A DNA stretch of 64,000 nt from Ruegeria marisrubri (GCF_001507595.1 NZ_LQBQ01000001.1:248001-312000); one strand, 5' to 3'. Positions 46,254-55,566 are shown, counted from the first letter of the stretch. Notes: generated by a model not told the origin, from the sequence alone. Program-made: numbers and translations.

Positions 46254-47450
46254 TCAGCGGACGCCGAGGCCCATCTGCATCAGCGTTTTGCGCACCGGGG
46301 CCAGCGAGTAGAGCGCGTTCAGCCCCATCGCCCGCGCGTCCCTCAGCGGGCGGGCTTCGACCATCGAGGCGCGGTTCAGCAGGTCGATGCCCCTGACACG
46401 CAGTTCGATCTCGGTGTGACGGGCCTTGTGATAGGCGTCGAGCATCTGCGCGTCACCCAGCCCCTCGGGTCGGGCCTGCGCCAGATCCAGCAGGGAGCGC
46501 AGGTCGCCCAGCGACATGTTCAGCCCCTGCGCGCCGATGGGCGGGACCACATGCGCGGCCTCGGCCATCAGGGCGATGCGCTCGCCCGACAGGCGTTCGG
46601 CGCATTGGCTGATGATCGGCCAGATGGTGCGGCGCGAGGCGAGTTTCAGCGGCCCGAACAGCCCGCAGGAGCGTTCGGTCATCGCCGCCTCGAATTCCGC
46701 CTCGGGCAGGTTCAGCAATTCGACCGCGCGTGGCCCGCGCTCCATCCACACGATCGCCGACGAGGGCTGACCCTGCCAGTCGGGTAGGGGAACCAGCGTG
46801 AAGGGGCCGCCCGAGCGGTGGATCTCGGTCGAGACGTTGTCATGCGCGATCGGATGCGTGACCGCAAAGGCCAGCGCCTTTTGCCCGTAGCGGGTGGTAT
46901 GCACGCGAATCCCCGCCGCCTCGCGCATGGGCGAGTTGCGCCCGTCCGCCGCAACGACCAGCTTGCAGCGGATGCGGCTGCCGTCGCCGAGGCCCACCCG
47001 CGCTTCGGCGGTGCGGGTGAACAGGCTGGTGGTCGCGGTGCCGGGGCGGAAATCCACGTTGGGCAGATCCGCCAGCCGGGCCACCATTTCACGCCGCAGC
47101 AGCCAGTTGGGCAGGTTCCAGCCAAAGGGCTGGTCCGAGATGTCGGCAGCATTGAAATCGCGCACCACGCGCGGTTCGGGCACGTCGCCGCCCGCATCGA
47201 CGATGCGCATGATCTGCAAGGGGGCCGCGTGTTCGTCCAGTCGTTCCCACAGGCCGCATTGTTCCAGCAACCCGCGCGCAGGTTGCAGAAAGGCGGTGGT
47301 GCGCAGGTCGGAGCCTTCGGCGTCGCGCTCGGTCACCGGCGGGGCGGGATCGACGCAGATGACATCGAAGCCCGCCGAACCAAAGGCCGCGGCGGCGGTC
47401 AGGCCGGCGATTCCTCCGCCGGAAATCAGGATGTCACAACTGTCTTTCAT
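46254..47450 (-). CDS. UbiH/UbiF-family FAD-dependent monooxygenase
   Basis: 398 residues. The N-terminal dinucleotide-binding GGGIAGLTAAAAFGSAGFDV, the DG motif VVAADGRNSPMRE and the second FAD motif ALMAEAAHVVPPIGAQGLNM identify the ubiquinone-ring hydroxylase family; the last reads AEAAH instead of the common GDAAH. It would hydroxylate the ubiquinone ring or a related phenol. Rhodobacteraceae have several UbiH/UbiF/UbiL paralogues, so the ring position cannot be assigned. It is followed by a normal stop and is convergent with the aminotransferase. Confidence 0.87.
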   Translation of the reverse strand: MKDSCDILISGGGIAGLTAAAAFGSAGFDVICVDPAPPVTERDAEGSDLRTTAFLQPARGLLEQCGLWERLDEHAAPLQIMRIVDAGGDVPEPRVVRDFNAADISDQPFGWNLPNWLLRREMVARLADLPNVDFRPGTATTSLFTRTAEARVGLGDGSRIRCKLVVAADGRNSPMREAAGIRVHTTRYGQKALAFAVTHPIAHDNVSTEIHRSGGPFTLVPLPDWQGQPSSAIVWMERGPRAVELLNLPEAEFEAAMTERSCGLFGPLKLASRRTIWPIISQCAERLSGERIALMAEAAHVVPPIGAQGLNMSLGDLRSLLDLAQARPEGLGDAQMLDAYHKARHTEIELRVRGIDLLNRASMVEARPLRDARAMGLNALYSLAPVRKTLMQMGLGVR

Positions 47451-47525
47451 CGCGTAAGCCTCTAATTCCGGGCAAAGCTTAGATGCCTGTCGCGTTAATC
47501 GCCAAGCGACATCCTGTCCCGCAAA

Positions 47526-47774
47526 TTACCCCCGTGAGATCAGCAGCAGCACAAGGAACATCACCGGCACCATGGCCAGCGCCGGGATATAGAGCCCGGG
47601 CAGGCCGAACACCATGAACGCGCATCCCCACATGCTGACAAAGGCAATCAGCGCATACCACAGGTTCTCGGACCCGCGGTAGGTCACGTCATAGGCCATC
47701 CAGCCAAAGAGGGGGACGGCAAAGAAAAGGCGCTGCCAAAGCGGCAGGCGCCGCGGCATGTCGATCGCGCTCAT
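47526..47774 (-). CDS. Small two-to-three-helix membrane protein of unknown function
   Basis: 82 residues with hydrophobic segments at about 15-30, 38-55 and 60-80 (VSMWGCAFMVFGLPGLYIP, ALAMVPVMFLVLLLISRG). The composition and codon use support a real gene, and the ATG follows an AGGAGA-type site. No family is recognised. It lies on the same strand upstream of the UbiH-like gene, with 75 bases between. Confidence 0.65.
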   Translation of the reverse strand: MSAIDMPRRLPLWQRLFFAVPLFGWMAYDVTYRGSENLWYALIAFVSMWGCAFMVFGLPGLYIPALAMVPVMFLVLLLISRG

Positions 47775-47859
47775 GGGAATCTCCTACTGTTCGTCGCTGC
47801 GGGGCATATAGGGGTGAGGCGCCCGCTCTGGCAGGCGCGGATCGTCGCAGTTGGTGCGT

Positions 47860-48504
47860 TCAGATCAGGCGGGCCAGAAATCCGGCCAGATCGTCGGTGT
47901 GATGGTGGATGTGATCGGCGTCGTGAGGCTCGGGCGCGACATGCACGGTGCGCATGCCCATTTCGTGCGGGGCCGCAAGATTGCGTGGATCGTCTTCGAA
48001 CATGGCCGCCTTTTTCGAGTCGATCCCGTCACGGCTGAACACCGCCTCGAAGGCGTCGCGTTGGGGTTTCGGGCGATAGCCGGCGTGCTCGACGCCATAG
48101 ATGGCATCGAACAGCCCGCTCAGGCCGCGTGCTTCGAGAACCTGCTCGGCATAAGGCGCGCTGCCGTTCGTATAGACGATACGGCGTCCCGGCAGGGCGC
48201 GGATCTGCGCCGCCAACTCGGAATCCGGCTCCATGTGGGTCATGTCGACCTGATGCACCGCGTGCAGGTAAGGGTCTGGGTCAAGATCATGTTCCGCCAT
48301 CAGACCGGCCAGTGTCGTGCCGTATTGCCGCCAGTAATGGGAACGCAGCCGATCCGCCTCGGGCCTGTCGACGCCGAGCGCGCGCATGACATAATCCGTC
48401 ATCAGCACCTCGATCTGATCGAACAGCCGCATGTGCGGCGGGTAGAGGGTGTTGTCCAGATCGAACACCCATTGCGTGACGTGTGAGAAAGCCGGCTTCA
48501 CCAT
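47860..48504 (-). CDS. HAD-family pyrimidine 5'-nucleotidase (SDT1-like)
   Basis: 214 residues of HAD subfamily I. Motif I is WVFDLDNTLYPP (nucleophile Asp), motif II is IVYTNGSAPYAEQV, motif III Lys is in AGYRPKPQRDAF and motif IV is AAMFEDDPRNLAAP. The DNTLYPP start and helical cap of about 90 residues match the pyrimidine 5'-nucleotidase/SDT1 group, which dephosphorylates UMP or CMP; pyridoxine-phosphate use is also known in the wider family. The C-terminus is His/Asp rich (DHIHHHTDD). It is divergent from the GntR/FCD gene. Confidence 0.87.
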   Translation of the reverse strand: MVKPAFSHVTQWVFDLDNTLYPPHMRLFDQIEVLMTDYVMRALGVDRPEADRLRSHYWRQYGTTLAGLMAEHDLDPDPYLHAVHQVDMTHMEPDSELAAQIRALPGRRIVYTNGSAPYAEQVLEARGLSGLFDAIYGVEHAGYRPKPQRDAFEAVFSRDGIDSKKAAMFEDDPRNLAAPHEMGMRTVHVAPEPHDADHIHHHTDDLAGFLARLI

Positions 48505-48604
48505 GCCTCGGGTTTAGGTGCATGTGGCCGGGTTTTCAATGCCGGGCTTGATTGCAGGCCTTGCCGACGGATAGACAGGTTCGAACAGGGAGAAAACGAG
48601 AAAC

Positions 48605-49255
48605 ATGAGCCAGAGCCGCCAGAGCAACACGGACGCCTACAGCCTGATCCTCGAGGCGATCGACGTCGGCATCTACAAGCCGGGCGACCGCCTGGTGGAA
48701 AGCGAACTTGCCGAGCGTTTCGGCGTGTCGCGCACACCGATCCGCGAGGCGCTGCAGCGGCTCGAGACGCAATCCCTGTTGGAAAGGGACGGGCGGTCGC
48801 TGATCGTGGCCTCGTTGGATCACAACCAGATGGCCGAACTCTACGTGGTCCGCCGCGAGCTCGAGGGGCTGGCCGCCCGGCTGGCGGCGCGGCACGCCAC
48901 CGAGGAGGAGATCCGGGTGCTGCGCGAGATGGTCGAGGCCGACGACAAGCTGGTCGGCGACCCCAACGCCCTGTCACGCGCAAACCGTCGGTTCCACGAA
49001 CAGATTCACCTGGCTTCGCACAACCGCTATCTCGTGCAGCAGCTTGACCTGGTGCACCGGACGATGGCGTTGATGGCAACGACGTCGCTTGCAGCCCAAG
49101 GGCGCGGAGAGATCGCACAGAACGAACACAAGGGTATCGTTGACGCGATCGAGGCACGCGACGAGGAAAGGGCGGAAAAGGCGCTCAAGGATCATATCTC
49201 GATCGCGTTCATGACCCGCCTGAAACAGGATGCGGACAAGCGCGAGCGAAATTGA
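48605..49255 (+). CDS. GntR-family (FCD/FadR-type) transcriptional regulator
   Basis: 216 residues. The wHTH (about 5-70) has LVESELAERFGVSRTPIREA, and the all-helical FCD domain (about 80-205) contains the metal/ligand residues of the Asp-His-His type (NRRFHEQIHLASHNR, EHKGIVDAIEARDEERAEKA). FCD regulators sense carboxylates such as lactate, glucarate or long-chain acyl compounds. No target is evident: the gene starts 100 bases from the divergent nucleotidase gene and is convergent with the glycosyltransferase. The stop is three bases before that of the glycosyltransferase gene on the other strand. Confidence 0.9.
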   Translation: MSQSRQSNTDAYSLILEAIDVGIYKPGDRLVESELAERFGVSRTPIREALQRLETQSLLERDGRSLIVASLDHNQMAELYVVRRELEGLAARLAARHATEEEIRVLREMVEADDKLVGDPNALSRANRRFHEQIHLASHNRYLVQQLDLVHRTMALMATTSLAAQGRGEIAQNEHKGIVDAIEARDEERAEKALKDHISIAFMTRLKQDADKRERN

Positions 49256-49258
49256 ACG

Positions 49259-51142
49259 TCATGCCTCGGCGTGGTCCTCGGCGGCCTGACCGTGCCGGGT
49301 CTTGTCCCAGAAATAGGGCTTGATCGCCAGTTCCCACAGCGCCTTGTAGGCGGCAATGACGCCGAAGGGGAAATAGAGCATCATGGTCGGCACCCATGGT
49401 ATCAGGAAGCGCCGTTGTTTCGATGCGACCGCGGTGAGGCCGACCGCGATGTTGATCAGTTCCGCCAACACGATCAGGCCGGCCAGCGCGGTCACCACCT
49501 GAGGGGGCAGCACGGAGCCCAGAGGATGCGGCAGGCCCAGGAACAGCAGCCAGAACGACCAGAGCACGGGCGCCAGCAGGAATTGTCCGAGCGTGCCCAG
49601 AAAAAAGGCCTGGAACCCGAGGAAACGCTTGAGGCCGAGATCGGCCAGCAGCCGCCGCGGAGACCGCATATGCACCAGGTAGGTCACCATGAAGCCCTTG
49701 AGCCAGCGTGACCGTTGTCGGATCCAGGGCCAGGCGCGGAAATTGGCCTCTTCATGGGTGACGGTATCGACCATTTCCGTCCGGTATCCCGCGCGGCACA
49801 GCCTGACGCCCAGATCGGCGTCCTCGGTCACGTTGTGCGCGTCCCAGCGCCCCAGTTCCTCAAGCACTTCGCGGCGAAAGAACAGGGTCGTTCCCCCCAG
49901 AGGCACCACGAGCCCCAGCCGGGCTATGCCCGGCAGAACGACCCGGAACCAGCTGCAATATTCGATGGTGAAGCAGCGCGCACGCCAGTTCGTGCGCGGA
50001 TTGTAGTAGTCGAGTATCCCTTGCAGGCAGACAACCTCGGGCGGCGCCTCGGCAAAGCGGGCCGCGATCCGTTCCAACTGGTCGGGGGCGGGCGCATCCT
50101 CGGCGTCCCAGACGCCCACGATCTCGCCGCGGCAGAAGTTCATCGCGAAATTCATCGCGCGCGGTTTGGTGGTCAGCCGGTTCCGGTCCGGCACCCGGAT
50201 CACCCTGATCCAATGCGGCAGCTTCACGCCGTCCAGTGCTGCGCGGGTTACGTCGTCTTTTTCTTCGAGGACGAGGATCACGTCGAGCAGCGCCTTGGGA
50301 TAGGTCAGGCGGCAGAGACGGCGGACCAGTGCGCCAGCGATCTCGCGTTCCTTGTAGAGCGGCACGAGGATTGAAATGCTGGGCGACGGGGCGGGCCGGG
50401 GCGCGGCGCACGGGACTTGCTTTGCGCGCGGGCGGGGTTTGCGCGCCATATGCGCGGCGAAACCCGCGACCCGCAACGTCGCAAAAAGGAAGAGGGTGAA
50501 CAGTGCGGCAAGAACCAGCGCCGCAAGACCCCAGCCCGGAAAAAAGGTGGCGAGCAGAATGGACAGGACTGCCAACAGGACGCCGGGCAGCCCCGAGGCG
50601 ATCTTCCAGTCGCGGCAGCTCAGCCGTGAGGCGACGCAGGTCTCGGCGGCTTCGGCCAGCTGTGCCGAGAAAAGCCGGGCCAGCGCCGAGTGGATATGCT
50701 GCTCGGTGGCCAGAACCGGCACAGCGGTCACGTCCGCGGCGGACAATGCCGCCCGAATCGCGTCGAAGCGGTCGGGGCGGGGCGTAGCGACAAGAACGGT
50801 CTCTCCGACGCGCATCCAGGGAACGGCGTCGTTTTCCAGCCAGAAACCGACCGGCATCAGCCCGGCCAATTCGGGAGCGGGCGGGTCGGCGGCCAGGTCG
50901 GCGATCTGCACCCCCGTCTGTGCCGACATCGCCTTGAGCACGTCATCCGGCTGAGCCCACCCTTCGGCGACGATGATCCGCCCCAAGGGTATCTTGAGCC
51001 GCATCTGCAGTTGAAGGGCTTTGAGCCGTTGCGCATTGGTGATCGCGCCCTGCCGAACGAGAAGGCGCCCCAAGGGAAGCCTTGGCCGGACCGCGGGGAC
51101 CGGCTGTGCTTCGGCAAAGTTCTGAACGATCCGGCGGTTCAA
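49259..51142 (-). CDS. Membrane glycosyltransferase family 2 fused to an MshEN-like N-domain
   Basis: 627 residues. The first 80 residues carry two MshEN-like motifs, PLGRLLVRQGAITNAQ (about 23-38) and PLGRIIVAEGWAQPDD (about 52-67), joined through LQMRLKI; such a tandem binds cyclic di-GMP in MshE/XpsE-type ATPases and in NfrB, although the first Arg/Lys is Pro here. Two membrane helices (about 185-230) precede the GT2 domain (SISILVPLYKEREI, AEDAPAP, GGTTLFFRREV, QRSRWLKGFMVTYL, the QxxRW motif) and four to five C-terminal helices. It is a processive-type synthase, product unknown. Confidence 0.82.
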   Translation of the reverse strand: MNRRIVQNFAEAQPVPAVRPRLPLGRLLVRQGAITNAQRLKALQLQMRLKIPLGRIIVAEGWAQPDDVLKAMSAQTGVQIADLAADPPAPELAGLMPVGFWLENDAVPWMRVGETVLVATPRPDRFDAIRAALSAADVTAVPVLATEQHIHSALARLFSAQLAEAAETCVASRLSCRDWKIASGLPGVLLAVLSILLATFFPGWGLAALVLAALFTLFLFATLRVAGFAAHMARKPRPRAKQVPCAAPRPAPSPSISILVPLYKEREIAGALVRRLCRLTYPKALLDVILVLEEKDDVTRAALDGVKLPHWIRVIRVPDRNRLTTKPRAMNFAMNFCRGEIVGVWDAEDAPAPDQLERIAARFAEAPPEVVCLQGILDYYNPRTNWRARCFTIEYCSWFRVVLPGIARLGLVVPLGGTTLFFRREVLEELGRWDAHNVTEDADLGVRLCRAGYRTEMVDTVTHEEANFRAWPWIRQRSRWLKGFMVTYLVHMRSPRRLLADLGLKRFLGFQAFFLGTLGQFLLAPVLWSFWLLFLGLPHPLGSVLPPQVVTALAGLIVLAELINIAVGLTAVASKQRRFLIPWVPTMMLYFPFGVIAAYKALWELAIKPYFWDKTRHGQAAEDHAEA

Positions 51143-51224
51143 TCCGCTGCCCCCGACACGCGTGACATGCGTCAGGGTGACGGACTGCAGTTAACGAAGC
51201 GTTAAGCCTGTTCCGAAAGCGCCC

Positions 51225-52391
51225 TCAGGCGGCCGTCTTGCGCGCCGCCATGGCAGCGGCAAAACGCTCGAACAGATAGAAGCTGTCCTGCGGCCCGGGC
51301 GAGGCTTCGGGGTGGTATTGCACCGAGAACACAGGGCGATCGGTCATGCGGATGCCGCAGTTCGAGCCGTCGAACAGCGAGCGGTGGGTCTCGATGACGC
51401 CCTCGGGCAGGGATTGGGCGTCCACGGCAAAGCCGTGGTTCATCGAGGTGATCTCGACCTTGCCGGTTTCCAGATCCTTGACCGGGTGGTTCGCGCCGTG
51501 GTGGCCGTGGTTCATCTTGACGGTCTGACCGCCAAGCGCCAGCGCCAGCATCTGGTGGCCGAGGCAGATGCCGAAGACCGGCAATTCGGTCGTGTCGAGA
51601 ATCTCGCGGATCATCGGAACCGCGTATTCACCGGTGGCGGCCGGGTCTCCGGGGCCGTTCGACAGAAACACGCCGTCGGGCTCGTGCGCCAGAACCTCGG
51701 CTGCGGTCGCGGTTGCCGGCAAAACGGTGACGTCGCAGCCGGCCGAGGCGAGGCAGCGCAGGATGTTGCGCTTGGCGCCGTAGTCGAGGGCCACGACCTT
51801 GTGCGCCGGAGCCTCCTGGCGGGCGTAGCCGTCAGGCCAGGCCCAACGCATCTCGTCCCAGCGATAGCTTTGTGCACAGGTGACCTTCTTGGCCAGATCC
51901 ATGCCCTCGAGCCCGGCAAAGCCGCGGGCGGCCGCGACCAGCGCCTCGATGTCGAAATTGCCTTCGGGGTCATGCGCCAGCGCCACGTGGGGCGCGCCCT
52001 GCTGACGGATGGCGCGGGTCAGGCGGCGGGTGTCGACGCCTCCGATCGCGATGCGGCCGCGCCGCGCCAGCCACTCCTTGAGGTTCTCGGCCGCGCGCCA
52101 GTTCGACGGGGCGGTCGGATCCCATTTGACCACCATCCCCTCGGCGACCGGGTCGGCGGTTTCGTCATCGTCGGGGTTCACCCCCACATTGCCCACATGC
52201 GGAAAGGTGAAGGTGACGATCTGTCCGGCATAGGAGGGATCGGTCATGATCTCCTGGTAGCCGGTCATCGCGGTGTTGAAGCATAGCTCGGCGACGGTCT
52301 GCCCTGTGGCCCCGAAACCCTGCCCGAAAAACAGCGTTCCATCGGCCAGGGCCAGACATGCGGTGGGCTTGGGTGTGGCGTTCTGGACCAT
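51225..52391 (-). CDS. carA: Carbamoyl-phosphate synthase small subunit
   Basis: 388 residues; ATG after CAGGAGAGTCG. The N-domain includes [20 protein letters not shown] and the class I glutamine amidotransferase domain has the nucleophile Cys276 in [18 protein letters not shown] and the His/Glu of [10 protein letters not shown]. It supplies ammonia to CarB for arginine and pyrimidine precursors. carB is not in this window. It is divergent from the YqeY-like gene; its promoter is in the AT-rich gap 52392-52574. Confidence 0.97.
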   Translation of the reverse strand: MVQNATPKPTACLALADGTLFFGQGFGATGQTVAELCFNTAMTGYQEIMTDPSYAGQIVTFTFPHVGNVGVNPDDDETADPVAEGMVVKWDPTAPSNWRAAENLKEWLARRGRIAIGGVDTRRLTRAIRQQGAPHVALAHDPEGNFDIEALVAAARGFAGLEGMDLAKKVTCAQSYRWDEMRWAWPDGYARQEAPAHKVVALDYGAKRNILRCLASAGCDVTVLPATATAAEVLAHEPDGVFLSNGPGDPAATGEYAVPMIREILDTTELPVFGICLGHQMLALALGGQTVKMNHGHHGANHPVKDLETGKVEITSMNHGFAVDAQSLPEGVIETHRSLFDGSNCGIRMTDRPVFSVQYHPEASPGPQDSFYLFERFAAAMAARKTAA

Positions 52392-52508
52392 GGCGCGACT
52401 CTCCTGCAGGGTAAATCGGCGCATACCTAAGAGGGTTGTGCCGCGTGGTCAAGTCTGATCGAATTTTGCACTATCGTTGTTTTTCAAATGGTTAGCTGTA
52501 TAGCGCTG

Positions 52509-52538
52509 TTGTTGTATGATCCTTTCGCATTATATATT
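52509..52538 (+). promoter_or_regulatory. Candidate promoter for the YqeY-like gene
   Basis: TTGTTG (52509-52514), an 18-base spacer and TATATT (52533-52538) lie in an AT-rich gap 37 bases before the ATG at 52575. It is a sequence-only match. Confidence 0.45.
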
Positions 52539-52574
52539 GTCTAGGTTCGAGTTCCATGGGGATGGGCAGAACAG

Positions 52575-53060
52575 ATGGATATGCGAGCAAGGGTGAACGC
52601 AGCCCTAAAGCAAGCGATGAAGGACAAGGCGGCAGATCGCCTTTCGACGTTGCGGCTGATAAATGCGGCGATCAAGGACAGGGATATCGCGACACGCGGG
52701 TCCGGCGGCGAAGAAGCCAAGGGCTGCGGCGATGCGGAAGTTCTTGAAATTCTGGGTAAAATGACCAAGCAGCGCAAGGAAAGTGCGCGTGCCTATGAAG
52801 AAGGCGGGCGCCTGGATCTGGCCGAGCGCGAGCGTCAGGAAATTGCCGTCATCGAGGAATTCCTGCCCAAGCAGCTGGATGAGGACGAGGTGTCCGCGGC
52901 GATCGAGGCGGCGATCTCGGCGACCGGTGCAGAATCGATCCGCGACATGGGCAAGGTCATGGGCGAGCTAAAGTCGCGCTATACCGGGCAGATGGATTTC
53001 GGCAAGGTCGGGCCGATGGTCAAGGATCAGCTCTGCGCGGCGTCGAACGGCGGCTGCTGA
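52575..53060 (+). CDS. GatB/YqeY-domain protein
   Basis: 161 residues, start MDMRARVNAALKQAMKDKAA; a second ATG is three codons later. The YqeY family has a helical N-part (RLSTLRLINAAIKDRD) and the tRNA-binding GatB_Yqey C-part (IEEFLPKQLDEDEVSAAIEA, MGKVMGELKSRYTGQMDFGK). It is related to the C-terminal domain of the Asp/Glu-tRNA amidotransferase GatB but has no catalytic part; a tRNA-related role is inferred. The head-to-head pair with carA is common in Rhodobacteraceae as far as I recall. Confidence 0.9.
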   Translation: MDMRARVNAALKQAMKDKAADRLSTLRLINAAIKDRDIATRGSGGEEAKGCGDAEVLEILGKMTKQRKESARAYEEGGRLDLAERERQEIAVIEEFLPKQLDEDEVSAAIEAAISATGAESIRDMGKVMGELKSRYTGQMDFGKVGPMVKDQLCAASNGGC

Positions 53061-53096
53061 TCGGCCGTTCCCCGCAAACGGCATCCGCGCCGTCAG

Positions 53097-54203
53097 TCAC
53101 TCAACGTAAAGTTCGGAAAGTGCCGTGTCGGTCCAGCGGCGCCCGGGATAGACGCTGTCGACGCGCAACATGATCCAGTCCAGCGCCTCGCGGTTGTCGA
53201 GGCGTATTTCCTGCCAGTCGGGCGTGTCCGACAGGGTGACCTGCTGCGACGTGCCGTCCGAGGCGAGGATGCCCAGCACCTGAACACGGGCATTGTCCCA
53301 ATAGGATTTCGAGGACTTCGTGTAACCGTTGCGCAGCACGATGCGCGAGGGCCGAACCGGTTGGTCGAAGGTCAGGGCGACATATTCGCCCTCGCCGTTG
53401 CCCGGCACGCCTTCGACCCAGGCGGTGTTGCCGTTGCCGTCGAACAGATGCGTGATACCGTAGCTGTTCGAGCCTTGCGGCGCGAGGGCGGTCGAAGAGC
53501 AGGCCGTGGCCGGGCCAAGGTTCAGAAGCAGGCTGCGGCAGGTCTCGCCGGCGCGCACCGGGCGGGTGGCGCTGGCCTGCGGCGCGGGTTGGGCAGGCGA
53601 CTTTGCCGTGCCTCCGCCCTGCCGGTCGATGTATCGGCTCCAGCCTCTCTCGACCGCGGCAAGCCGTTGGTGCCTTGGCGGATGGGTGGCCGATCCTTCG
53701 GCGCCCAAGGTGGACCAGAGCGATTGCGCCTGGCTGAGGGACGCGCCAAGCGCCGCCAGAACAAAGCCCGCATATTCATCCGCCTCCAGCTCGGTCGGAG
53801 GCCGCGAGCCATGCCCTGTCAGCGTGTGGCCCTGCAGGTGATGTCCTACCTCGTGGGCCATGATGCCGTATAGCTGCCAGGTGGCCAGCGGGTCGTCCTT
53901 GTAGCGGTCGATCCAGATCGGGTTGAAGGCGAGATAGCGTTCATCCTCGATGACCACGGCCGCCGCGTTGCCGACCTCGGTGGTTTCGACCACCTGGAAA
54001 TTCGGGGCCAGACCGGAAACCGCGAGAATGTCGTTCACGACCGACCAGACCTCCTGCACGGAAAAGCTGTCGGCCGAGCTGAACTTGGGCACATCGATAT
54101 TCACCGTTTCACACCCAATGACCGTGCAGGCGACCTGCTCGCTGGCCTGAAGCGGAAAGGCGGCAAAGATCGACAATGCGGCCGGAAGGGCAAAACGGAA
54201 CAT
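53097..54203 (-). CDS. Secreted zinc metallopeptidase with NADase-type glycan-binding-like C-domain
   Basis: 368 residues. Signal peptide MFRFALPAALSIFAAFPLQA; a metallopeptidase domain with YGIMAHEVGHHLQGHTLTGH (HEVGH at 117-121) and a third ligand in ELEADEYAGF (near 140), then a Ala/Pro linker (about 205-225) and a C-terminal beta-sandwich of about 140 residues (GITHLFDGNGNTAWVEG, GEYVALTFDQPVRPSRIVL) resembling discoidin-like or NADase-type glycan-binding domains. It should act in the periplasm or outside and bind sugars. The longer open frame upstream lacks a signal peptide, so I start at 54203. Confidence 0.82.
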   Translation of the reverse strand: MFRFALPAALSIFAAFPLQASEQVACTVIGCETVNIDVPKFSSADSFSVQEVWSVVNDILAVSGLAPNFQVVETTEVGNAAAVVIEDERYLAFNPIWIDRYKDDPLATWQLYGIMAHEVGHHLQGHTLTGHGSRPPTELEADEYAGFVLAALGASLSQAQSLWSTLGAEGSATHPPRHQRLAAVERGWSRYIDRQGGGTAKSPAQPAPQASATRPVRAGETCRSLLLNLGPATACSSTALAPQGSNSYGITHLFDGNGNTAWVEGVPGNGEGEYVALTFDQPVRPSRIVLRNGYTKSSKSYWDNARVQVLGILASDGTSQQVTLSDTPDWQEIRLDNREALDWIMLRVDSVYPGRRWTDTALSELYVE

Positions 54204-54273
54204 GATCTCACTCTTACTGGAACCCGAAGATGATCGAGTGTAGCCAGCCGCCCGAGCCGCGCTCAAGAAAAAC

Positions 54274-54753
54274 CTACGACTTGAAGGCGCGGGTCAGTTC
54301 GTCGAACAGGGCAATGCGCTCGTCCTCGGACAGGAAAGAGCCGATCTCGACCTCGCGCCCACCGCCTTTCAGCGTGACGTAGTGCGGGACCGGGCCGCCC
54401 TTTTCGTGCATTTCCGCCTGCGCCCAGTAGCGGTTGCAATGCCATTCCTGAATGCGTCCGCCGGGCTCGTGGCGCACCAGCTGGGCCTGGTCGTCGGTCA
54501 GGGTCAGCACTTCGATCGTCCGCCGGTGGCGATAGTTCATTTCCAACGCAAGCCAAAGCCCCAGAACCGCCACCAGAAGAAAGGGCAGCAGTCCCCACAG
54601 AACGACAGACCCAAGAACCGCCAGAAGCGGAATGCTGCCCAGGGCGAACACGCCCAGCACCACCACCATCACACCTCGTGGCGGCAGAGAGTTGTGGGGC
54701 CACAGGTGCAACTCACGCACGGCGCCCGAATTGCGTTTCCAGTCATAGGGCAT
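54274..54753 (-). CDS. DUF2244 membrane protein
   Basis: 159 residues with two central membrane helices (about 28-70: VMVVVLGVFALGSIPLLAVL and LWGLLPFLLVAVLGLWLALE) and a C-terminal cytoplasmic domain (RTIEVLTLTDDQAQLVRHEP, HYVTLKGGGREVEIGSFLSE). The N-terminal SLPPRG and the pattern around the second helix are typical of DUF2244. In many alphaproteobacteria DUF2244 genes sit near cytochrome oxidase genes, as here 0.8 kb from ctaD; role unknown. Confidence 0.87.
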   Translation of the reverse strand: MPYDWKRNSGAVRELHLWPHNSLPPRGVMVVVLGVFALGSIPLLAVLGSVVLWGLLPFLLVAVLGLWLALEMNYRHRRTIEVLTLTDDQAQLVRHEPGGRIQEWHCNRYWAQAEMHEKGGPVPHYVTLKGGGREVEIGSFLSEDERIALFDELTRAFKS

Positions 54754-54809
54754 GTGTTTTCAATTAGCAGCCCGGTCGCTGGTGTCGAGCCGAATCCTGT
54801 CCGGGGCGG

Positions 54810-55409
54810 TCAGACCACATGGCCAACCTTGGCCCAGGACAGGGCGTCCTCCAGCCGGTCGTCGCCCCAGAACAATTCGCCGTTGACGACAAAGCTCGGT
54901 GCACCAAACACGCCCGCCGCCACGGCGGCCCTGGTTTCTTCCTCCAGCGCGCGCACGGCCTCGGGCTCGCGGGCGCGGGTCAATACGGGCAGGGGGTCTT
55001 GTTCGGTGCGGTGCAGGGCCTCGGACAGGGCCGTTTCACTGCCGGCCTCGACGCCGTCTTCGAACCAGATGCGGTAGAGGTTGCGGGTGAACAATTCGCC
55101 CCAACCTGCTCCCATGCCCAGAAGGGCGACCTGGTTGGCCAGGGCAAGATCGGAAATCGGGTAGGGCGCAGGCAGGTTCGCGTGGATCCCGTACTTGGCC
55201 GCGCGGCGCTCGATGTCGCGCCACATGTAGGCGGATTTTGCCGGCTTGCCCGCGAAGGGAATGTTGTTCTGCTCGGTCATTACCGTTCGCACGTTGAACG
55301 GGCGCCAGCGGACCGAGACGTCGCTTTCGCTGGCCAGATCGGGAAGCCGCATGATGCTGAGGAAGGAATAGGTGCTGCCGATGGAATACCAAAAATCAAT
55401 CTCGGGCAT
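54810..55409 (-). CDS. 2-hydroxychromene-2-carboxylate isomerase-like protein (DsbA family)
   Basis: 199 residues, starting MPEIDFWYSIGSTYSFLSIM. A thioredoxin fold with a helical insert of the kappa-class GST/HCCA isomerase type. The usual SPYS glutathione-site motif reads STYS here; the second landmark FGAPSFVVNGELFWGDDRLE with cis-Pro is intact, as is the middle DLALANQVALLGM. Such enzymes isomerise ring-cleavage products with glutathione; roles beyond naphthalene degradation are common, so substrate is open. It lies 157 bases downstream of ctaD, beyond a terminator. Confidence 0.83.
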   Translation of the reverse strand: MPEIDFWYSIGSTYSFLSIMRLPDLASESDVSVRWRPFNVRTVMTEQNNIPFAGKPAKSAYMWRDIERRAAKYGIHANLPAPYPISDLALANQVALLGMGAGWGELFTRNLYRIWFEDGVEAGSETALSEALHRTEQDPLPVLTRAREPEAVRALEEETRAAVAAGVFGAPSFVVNGELFWGDDRLEDALSWAKVGHVV

Positions 55410-55512
55410 CTGCGGGCCTCCGGAATATGCGAAACAAAGCCCGATCGAGAATAGCGGATTTTTGAGCCTCTGGCGATTCCCGGAGGCCGCGTCCTGTTGC
55501 CGAGCCTTCAAA

Positions 55513-55541
55513 GAAAAACCCCGCCGAAATCGGCGGGGTTT
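55513..55541 (-). terminator. Strong intrinsic terminator of ctaD
   Basis: AAACCCCGCCGA / TCGGCGGGGTTT forms a perfect 12-bp stem (55516-55541); on the minus strand it is followed by TTTCTTTG. It starts 26 bases after the ctaD stop. Confidence 0.9.
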
Positions 55542-55566
55542 CATGTCAGTTGCCGTCAGGCCGGGA

